A DNA stretch of 12,117 bases from Rubrivivax sp. (GTDB taxonomy: Bacteria; Pseudomonadota; Gammaproteobacteria; Burkholderiales; Burkholderiaceae), in NCBI GenBank assembly GCA_004211235.1, contig SEEY01000053.1, positions 1 through 12,117 on the forward strand. The letters run 5' to 3'. The notes beneath the pieces are model-generated. The model made no database searches, was not told where the DNA came from, and was given only the letters and a program-made list of their open reading frames with translations. Shown in pieces: positions 7,518 through 12,117 of this stretch. Within the stretch, counting starts at the first letter, position 1. Each line of letters opens with the position of its first letter. The translations under genes were made by a program, and so were the position numbers.

Positions 7518-8081
7518 CTACTTGATGCGCTGCTTTTCGAGCTTGCGCGCGAGCGTGCGCCGGTGCATGCCGAGCCGCCGCGCCGTCTCGCTGATGTTGA
7601 AGTCGGTCTCGGCCAGCACCTCGTGGATGCGCTCCCATTCCAGCGTCTTGATAGACGCCGTCTGGCGCTCCGTCAACTCCACGTCGACATCGCCTTGCCG
7701 GCGTGCAAAGGCGGCCTCGATGTCATCCGTGTTGGCCGGTTTGGCGAGGTAATGGCAGGCGCCGAGCTTGATGGCCTCCACGGCGGTGGCGATGCTGGCG
7801 TAGCCGGTCAGCACGACGATCAGCACCTCCGGGTCCCAGGCGTGCAGCACCTGCACGCAGGCCAGGCCCGAGGCGCCGCCGGCGAGCTTGAGGTCGACGA
7901 CGGCATGGCCGAGTTCCTCGTCGTCGGGCAGGCCGTCGAGCAGCGACTTCATGTCGTCCAGCCCGTTCGCCCGCACGACGCGCCAGCCGCGGCGCTCGAA
8001 GGAGCGGGCCAGCGTGCGGGCAAAGCTGTCGTCGTCTTCGACGATCAGCAGCAAACGGTCTACTTCAGCGGTGTGGGGCAT
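7518..8081 (-). CDS. regA: Redox response regulator of the RegA/PrrA/ActR/RoxR family
   Basis: This 187-residue regulator starts at ATG 8079-8081. The receiver domain has the acidic pocket (VEDDDSF, residues 14-20), phospho-acceptor Asp63 in AVVDLKL, Thr92 in VLTGYAS and Lys114 in LAKPA. Asp63 has the same number as in Rhodobacter capsulatus RegA. The C-terminal Fis-type helix-turn-helix (about 148-182) contains FNISETARRLGMHRRTLARKL, nearly the family consensus. The frame is open upstream to 8297, but the extra 72 residues are Arg/Ser/Ala-rich, overlap the kinase coding frame and resemble nothing; the chosen start matches RegA-type N-termini. The gene overlaps the end of the kinase gene by 17 nt, indicating coupled translation. 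Family members control terminal oxidases and other redox-responsive genes. Control of the upstream cyo operon, and so of itself, is inferred. Confidence 0.94.
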   Translation of the reverse strand: MPHTAEVDRLLLIVEDDDSFARTLARSFERRGWRVVRANGLDDMKSLLDGLPDDEELGHAVVDLKLAGGASGLACVQVLHAWDPEVLIVVLTGYASIATAVEAIKLGACHYLAKPANTDDIEAAFARRQGDVDVELTERQTASIKTLEWERIHEVLAETDFNISETARRLGMHRRTLARKLEKQRIK

Positions 8082-9426
8082 GGGATGAGGGCTGACCGGC
8101 CCCGGATTGTCGAGGCAGCAGGGAAGCCAGCGGCAGCGTGAGGGTGACTGCGGCGCCGCCTCCCTCCCGGTTGCGCGCCTCAAGACGCCCGCCGAGCGTG
8201 CGCGCCACGTTGACCGACAGGAACAGCCCCATGCCCCGGCCGGGCTGGCCCTTGCTGCTCTGGTAGGGCTCGCCGAAGTGCTTGAGCCGTTCGGCATCGA
8301 AGCCCGGACCTTCGTCCAGCACGCTCAGGGTCAGCGTGTCGCCATCCGGGCAGGTGGCGACGAGAGTCAGCGGCGCGCCGGGCGCGGCCTCGGCGGCGTT
8401 GTCGAGCAGGTTGGCCACCACCTGCTGCAAGGCGCTGTCCGAGATGATGTCGATGTCCGGCAGTCCGTCGCTGTGCAGGGCCAGGCCGGCATGCGGATGG
8501 TCCGCACGCCACCGTGCGGCGACGCTGCCGATGAAGGCCTGCAGCGGCGTCAGCTGCGGCGCCTCGCCGCGCATCTCGCCGGCCGACATCAGGATGCCGG
8601 TGACGATGGCCTTGCAGCGCTGGATCTGCCGTTGCATCTCCTCGATCTCCTCGCGCAGCTCCGGTTCGCCGGCAAACGGCGCCATGTGCGCCCAGTCGCC
8701 GAGGATGACGCTGAGCGTGGCCAGCGGCGTGCCGAGCTCGTGCGCGGCGCCGCTGGCCAGCAGGCCCATGCGCACGATGTGCACTTCTTCAGCAGCGCGT
8801 TGCTGCAGCTCGGCCAGCTCCGCGTCGCGCTGGCGCAGGTTGCGGTTGATGCGCACGATGAAGACGCTGAGCAGGCCGACGTTGAGCAGGAAGCACAGCA
8901 GCAGGCCGCCCAGGTAGTTGGGCGAGAGCGTCGTCGGCGAGGTGGTGTCCAGCAGCAGCGGACGGTGCCACTGCGTCAGCGCCACAAAGCCGCTCAGCGT
9001 GCTCAGCACGATGACGCCCAGGTAGGCCGGCCGCAGTAGAACGGAGGCCACGGCGACCTGCAGCAGGTAGAGGTAGATGAAGGGGTTGTCGCTGCCGCCG
9101 GCCAGGTAGAGCTGGCCGGTCAGCACGCCGACGTCCACCAGCAGCGCGATGCAGAGTTCGATCTGCGACACCGGCTGCGCGAGCCGGTTGCGCCAGATGC
9201 TGAACAGGTTGAAGACGACCAGCACCCCCAGCAGGCCGAGCATCTCGGCCCAGGGCAGCGCGATGCCCAGCCCGACGTGCACCACCAGCACCGTGGCGAG
9301 CTGTCCGCCGACGGCCAGCCAGCGCAGCTCGATGAGCTGGCGCAGGTTGGCACGACCGGCGCGGCGCTCGGGCGCGACGATGACCGGCTCAGCGGCTTCG
9401 GCAGGGGTCAGGGGTTGGACGATCAA
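8065..9426 (-). CDS. regB: Redox sensor histidine kinase of the RegB/PrrB/RoxS family
   Basis: This 453-residue inner-membrane kinase has about six membrane helices in residues 35-195. GGSDNPF (110-116) matches the GGxxNPF motif tied to ubiquinone sensing in RegB. The H-box is HELGTPLATL with phospho-acceptor His229. Cys271 lies 42 residues later in QRCKAI, close to the redox-active Cys265 of R. capsulatus RegB, which is 40 residues after its His225. The ATP-binding domain shows the N box (NLLDNAAEAAP, about 339-349), DEGPGFD (371-377) and GRGMGLFLS (397-404). The start is TTG 9424-9426, overlapping the SURF1 TGA stop as TTGA; no earlier in-frame start exists, and later ones would remove the N-terminal region. 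It probably autophosphorylates according to quinone or redox state and passes phosphate to the adjacent regulator. The last 25 residues are poorly conserved in appearance. Confidence 0.93.
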   Translation of the reverse strand: MIVQPLTPAEAAEPVIVAPERRAGRANLRQLIELRWLAVGGQLATVLVVHVGLGIALPWAEMLGLLGVLVVFNLFSIWRNRLAQPVSQIELCIALLVDVGVLTGQLYLAGGSDNPFIYLYLLQVAVASVLLRPAYLGVIVLSTLSGFVALTQWHRPLLLDTTSPTTLSPNYLGGLLLCFLLNVGLLSVFIVRINRNLRQRDAELAELQQRAAEEVHIVRMGLLASGAAHELGTPLATLSVILGDWAHMAPFAGEPELREEIEEMQRQIQRCKAIVTGILMSAGEMRGEAPQLTPLQAFIGSVAARWRADHPHAGLALHSDGLPDIDIISDSALQQVVANLLDNAAEAAPGAPLTLVATCPDGDTLTLSVLDEGPGFDAERLKHFGEPYQSSKGQPGRGMGLFLSVNVARTLGGRLEARNREGGGAAVTLTLPLASLLPRQSGAGQPSSHAPHR

Positions 9427-10124
9427 GATGCGGCTCGCCGGCGTTCCTCGCGGACGAGGTAGCCGGCTGCGGCAGCCGCGATGGCCGCCAGCGCCAGCCA
9501 GGTGGCGGCGTAGACGGCGTGATTGTTGGCGAAACGGATGACCGTCAGGCCGGGCCGCGGGTAGCGCAGCGGCTGGGCGGGGTCGGCGGACTCGTCGACG
9601 AAATACGGCGCGGCCTTGTCGGCCACCCCCAACTGGGCGGCGATGCCGGCGACGTCGCGCGAATACCAGCGCCCCTCGGCCGGCACGTTCGCGCGCAGCG
9701 GGCCTCCGCCGGTCTCGGTCAGTCGCAGCAGGCCGGTCAGCTCGACCGGGCCGTTCGGCGCGGCATGCTGCTCGGGCGCGCGCTGCTCGGGCGGCACGAA
9801 GCCGCGGTTGACAAGCACCGTGCGGCCGTCGTCCAGCCGCAGCGGCGCCAGCACCCAGTGGCCACCGCCGAGTTCCGTCACCGCCTGCACCAGCACCTCG
9901 CGCGGTTCGAACCGGCCCGAGAGTCGCACGCGGCGGTATTCGTCATCCTTGGAAACGGCGCCGGCGGGCGGCGCCACCGGCTCGGCATGAAGGCGCTGTT
10001 CGACGCGGGCCATCAGGTCCTGCTTCCACACCAGTCGCTGTACTTGCCAGACGGCCAGCGCAAGGAAGCCCAGGCCCGCCAGCGCTGCAGCGATGATCAT
10101 GGAGACCCGTGCAGCGCGGCCCAT
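9423..10124 (-). CDS. SURF1-family haem-copper oxidase assembly protein
   Basis: This 233-residue inner-membrane protein has the SURF1 layout: an N-terminal helix (about 9-28) followed by WQVQRLVWKQDL, a periplasmic domain (about 40-200) and a C-terminal helix (about 203-223). Typical motifs are EYRRVRLSGRF, VLVNRGFVP near residue 104 and FANNHAVYAATWLALA near residue 198. SURF1 proteins help build the haem a/copper centre of aa3 oxidases. Paracoccus denitrificans has a separate Surf1q serving its ba3 quinol oxidase, the closest precedent for SURF1 beside a quinol oxidase gene set. The ATG at 10122-10124 follows the cyoD stop by 5 nt, and the TGA overlaps the kinase start, so it is embedded in the operon. 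A second Met at position 9 is possible. Whether it delivers haem A to this oxidase is inferred. Confidence 0.93.
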   Translation of the reverse strand: MGRAARVSMIIAAALAGLGFLALAVWQVQRLVWKQDLMARVEQRLHAEPVAPPAGAVSKDDEYRRVRLSGRFEPREVLVQAVTELGGGHWVLAPLRLDDGRTVLVNRGFVPPEQRAPEQHAAPNGPVELTGLLRLTETGGGPLRANVPAEGRWYSRDVAGIAAQLGVADKAAPYFVDESADPAQPLRYPRPGLTVIRFANNHAVYAATWLALAAIAAAAAGYLVREERRRAAS

Positions 10125-10129
10125 GGCCG

Positions 10130-10531
10130 TCAGGGCATGTTCCGCATCGCCGCGGGATCGGGCGCCGGCATCATGTTGGCGTTCATGTGATACATGACCC
10201 AGACCGATCCGGACAGCATGATGACGACGAGCGCCACCGTGAACAGCAGCGCGAGCATGGACCAGCCCTGTTCCACCTTGGCGTTCATGTGCAGGAAATA
10301 GACCATGTGCACGACCATCTGCACGGCTGCGAAGCCGAGGATGACGAGGCCGGTCGTTTTCGGGCTGGCGAGCACCTTGTCCATGACCAGCCAGAACGGA
10401 ATCGCCGTCAGGATGACCGACAGGATGAAGCCGGTCGCGTAGCCCTTGTAGCTGACGTGGAAGTCGGCCTCGCCGTCGAGGTGGTCGTCATGACCGTGTG
10501 CAGCGTGCGAATCATGTGCATGGCCGGCCAT
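10130..10531 (-). CDS. cyoD: Cytochrome bo3-type ubiquinol oxidase subunit IV (CyoD)
   Basis: This 133-residue small membrane subunit has three helices (about 32-53, 60-82 and 92-115). It matches E. coli CyoD at YATGFILSVILTAIPFWLVM, VQMVVHMVYFLHMN and GSVWVMYHMN. Subunit IV is thought to stabilise binding of the copper and haem centre during assembly. The ATG at 10529-10531 shares its A with the cyoC stop (TGATG), indicating translational coupling. The frame is open further upstream inside cyoC, but that part does not resemble CyoD. The N-terminus has six His in its first 17 residues. The C-terminus runs about 12 residues past the E. coli end, with a Met/Pro-rich tail (MMPAPDPAAMRNMP). E. 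coli CyoD has 109 residues. Confidence 0.95.
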   Translation of the reverse strand: MAGHAHDSHAAHGHDDHLDGEADFHVSYKGYATGFILSVILTAIPFWLVMDKVLASPKTTGLVILGFAAVQMVVHMVYFLHMNAKVEQGWSMLALLFTVALVVIMLSGSVWVMYHMNANMMPAPDPAAMRNMP

Positions 10532-11154
10532 CACAGCACCCCCATGAGATAGACGAAGGTGAAGACGCCGATCCAGACGACGTCCAGGAAGTGCCAGAAC
10601 ATCGACAGGCACATCAGACGGCGGCGGTTGGCGGGCGTGAGGCCGAGCTTGGCGACCTGGAACATCAGCGTGACGAGCCAGATGCAGCCGAAGGTGACGT
10701 GCAGGCCGTGCGTGCCCACCAGCGTGAAGAAGCTGGACAGGAAGGCGCTGCGGCCGGGGCCGGCGTTCTCGTGGATGAGATGGTGGAACTCGTAAAGCTC
10801 GATGCCCAGAAAGCCCAGCCCGAACAGGCCGGTGATGGCCAGCCAGGCCAGCACATGGCTCTTGCGCCGCGCCTGCATCGCGATCATCGCGAAGCCGTAG
10901 GTGATGGACGAGAACAGCAGCAACGCGGTGTTGACGGCCACCAGCGGCAGGTCGAACAGGTCGGCGCCCGAGGGGCCGGCCGCGTAGGAGCGGCCCAGCA
11001 CGGCGTAGACGGCGAACAGCACCGCGAAGATGAGGCAGTCGCTCATCAGGTAGAGCCAGAAGCCCAGCATGGTGCTGTTGGGCGGATGGTGCTCACCGGC
11101 GTGGTCGTAGTAGACCGGGGCGCCGTTCACGTGCGTGGCAACGGATGCAGTCAT
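10531..11154 (-). CDS. cyoC: Cytochrome bo3-type ubiquinol oxidase subunit III (CyoC)
   Basis: This 207-residue protein of the haem-copper oxidase subunit III family has five predicted helices (about 31-53, 72-92, 101-121, 139-165 and 184-204), as in quinol-oxidase CyoC; E. coli CyoC has 204. Conserved stretches are [41 protein letters not shown] and [19 protein letters not shown]. Subunit III binds no metal and supports sustained turnover and stability of subunit I. The ATG at 11152-11154 follows the cyoB stop by 15 nt, with a GGGA element as a moderate ribosome-binding site. The TGA stop overlaps the cyoD start by one base. Confidence 0.97.
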   Translation of the reverse strand: MTASVATHVNGAPVYYDHAGEHHPPNSTMLGFWLYLMSDCLIFAVLFAVYAVLGRSYAAGPSGADLFDLPLVAVNTALLLFSSITYGFAMIAMQARRKSHVLAWLAITGLFGLGFLGIELYEFHHLIHENAGPGRSAFLSSFFTLVGTHGLHVTFGCIWLVTLMFQVAKLGLTPANRRRLMCLSMFWHFLDVVWIGVFTFVYLMGVL

Positions 11155-11169
11155 TTGAGCGTTTCCCGA

Positions 11170-12117
11170 TCAGGCGGCGGAGGCGGCGGCAGACAGCGCA
11201 CGGGTGCGCTCTTCTTCGCTGCGGGCCACGTCGTCGGCCGGGATGTGGAAGTCACGGTCGTAGTTGAAGGTGTGCACGATGGAGGCAAGCACCGTTGCCG
11301 CCAAGGCCGCTGCGGCGATCCAGTACATGTGCCAGATCAGCGCAAAGCCCATCGCCGTGGCCAGCATCGCGATGATGAAGCCGGCGCCGGTGTTCTTCGG
11401 CATGTGGATGGACACGAAGCCCTTGACCGGCCGCTCGGCACCGCGGGCCTTCATGTCGTACCAGGCGTCCATCTCGTGGGCGACCGGCGTGAAGGCGAAG
11501 TTGTAGTCCGGCGGCGGCGAGGCGGTGGACCATTCCAGCGTGCGGCCACCCCAGATGTCGCCCGTCACGTCGCGCAGTTCCTTGCGGCGCCAGACGCTGA
11601 CGGCGATCTGGATCAGGAAGGCGGCAATGCCCATGGCGACGATGCCGGCGCCGATGGCGGCCACGACGAAGTAGGGCTGCAGCGTCATGTCATCGAAGTG
11701 GCTGACGCGGCGCGTGACGCCCATCAGGCCCAGCACGTACAGCGGTGCGAATGCGACCCAGAAGCCGATGAACCAGCACCAGAACGAGACCTTGCCCCAG
11801 AAGGCATCCAGGCGGAAACCGAAGGCCTTGGGGAACCAGTAGTTGATGCCCGCGAAGGCGCCGAACACCACGCCGCCGATGATGACGTTGTGGAAGTGGG
11901 CGATGAGGAACAGGCTGTTGTGCAGCACGAAGTCCGCCGCCGGCACGGCCAGCAGCACGCCGGTCATGCCGCCGATGGTGAAGGTGACCATGAAGCCGAC
12001 CGTCCACAGCATCGGCACCTCGAACTTGATGCGGCCGCGGTACATCGTGAACAGCCAGTTGAAGATCTTGGCGCCCGTCGGGATCGAGATGATCATCGTC
12101 GTGATGCCGAAGAAGCT
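11170..12117 (-). CDS. cyoB: Cytochrome bo3-type ubiquinol oxidase subunit I (CyoB), C-terminal part; 5' end beyond the window
   Basis: The frame is open from the window edge (12117) to TGA at 11170-11172, giving the last 315 residues of a protein about 660 long. The fragment begins SFFGITTMIIS, matching the middle of E. coli CyoB; ATG 12096 is an internal Met, not the start. The haem ligands are visible in LIAHFHNVIIGG: fragment His74 (codon 11896-11898) and His76 (11890-11892), matching E. coli His419 (high-spin haem) and His421 (low-spin haem). The upstream His-Tyr copper site is outside the window. Typical CyoB blocks follow: FGAFAGINYWFPKAFGF, GLMGVTRRVSHF, TGDIWGGRTLEWSTASPPP and the C-terminal helices. 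The enzyme oxidises ubiquinol, reduces oxygen to water and pumps protons. The quinol-oxidase type is judged from close CyoB resemblance and from cyoC/cyoD in E. coli order; cyoA is expected just beyond the window. Confidence 0.97.
   Translation of the reverse strand, partial: SFFGITTMIISIPTGAKIFNWLFTMYRGRIKFEVPMLWTVGFMVTFTIGGMTGVLLAVPAADFVLHNSLFLIAHFHNVIIGGVVFGAFAGINYWFPKAFGFRLDAFWGKVSFWCWFIGFWVAFAPLYVLGLMGVTRRVSHFDDMTLQPYFVVAAIGAGIVAMGIAAFLIQIAVSVWRRKELRDVTGDIWGGRTLEWSTASPPPDYNFAFTPVAHEMDAWYDMKARGAERPVKGFVSIHMPKNTGAGFIIAMLATAMGFALIWHMYWIAAAALAATVLASIVHTFNYDRDFHIPADDVARSEEERTRALSAAASAA

Noticed and set aside
8082..8297. N-terminal extension of the response regulator by 72 residues
   Set aside because: The extra part lies in the wrong frame over conserved kinase ATP-binding motifs and is unlike RegA-type N-termini; ATG 8081 gives a normal-length protein.
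7404..12117. FNR/ANR-type boxes (TTGAT-N4-ATCAA) in the oxidase and regulator region
   Set aside because: Several TTGAT half-sites were seen, but none had the matching half at the right spacing; the expected operon promoter lies beyond the window, upstream of cyoA.
1..12117. Defence system, mobile element, CRISPR array or biosynthetic cluster
   Set aside because: No transposase, integrase, nuclease or repeat-spacer pattern was found; all recognised genes are ordinary chromosomal families with uniform composition.

Overview
The window is gene-dense and very GC-rich, with strongly GC-biased third codon positions. Every protein I recognise has a familiar proteobacterial counterpart. The gene content (a CyoABCD-type quinol oxidase operon with SURF1 and a RegB/RegA pair, a Tat-exported rhamnosidase, a YebC variant) suggests a respiring betaproteobacterium, probably in the Burkholderiales (Rubrivivax/Leptothrix/Roseateles-like). 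That placement is inference from gene content and composition. No rRNA, tRNA, CRISPR array, insertion sequence or phage gene was seen, and no stretch over 300 bases lacks a gene.

Left half, 1-4657, all on the + strand: the 3' part of an HtrA/Deg-type serine protease with one PDZ domain; a 66-residue protein of unknown function; a YebC/TACO1-family protein with an atypical N-terminus; a JmjC-like cupin_8 protein; an N-terminally anchored alpha/beta hydrolase; and a luciferase-like flavin monooxygenase of the YhbW type. Spacing is tight (2, 58, 12, 58 and 33 nt), so some may be co-transcribed, but their functions do not form an obvious pathway. A perfect 13-bp inverted repeat surrounds the GTG start of the hydrolase gene.

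Right half, 4638-12117, all on the - strand. Read in the direction of transcription it gives cyoB (5' part beyond the window), cyoC, cyoD, SURF1, a RegB/PrrB/RoxS-type redox sensor kinase and its RegA/PrrA/RoxR-type response regulator. After a 114-nt gap comes a Tat-exported GH78 alpha-L-rhamnosidase. The rhamnosidase runs tail-to-tail into the monooxygenase gene, and their 3' ends overlap by 20 nt.

The most coherent system is the oxidase, assembly factor and redox sensor cluster. CyoBCD form most of a proton-pumping terminal ubiquinol oxidase. SURF1 is a haem-copper oxidase assembly factor. The kinase keeps the GGxxNPF quinone-sensing motif, an H-box histidine and a cysteine at about the RegB redox-cysteine position. 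The regulator keeps the phospho-Asp and the Fis-type helix-turn-helix. Because the junctions are short or overlapping, the quinone-pool sensor appears to be translated with the enzyme that oxidises that pool, which suggests a feedback loop. The families are all known; the arrangement is the notable part.
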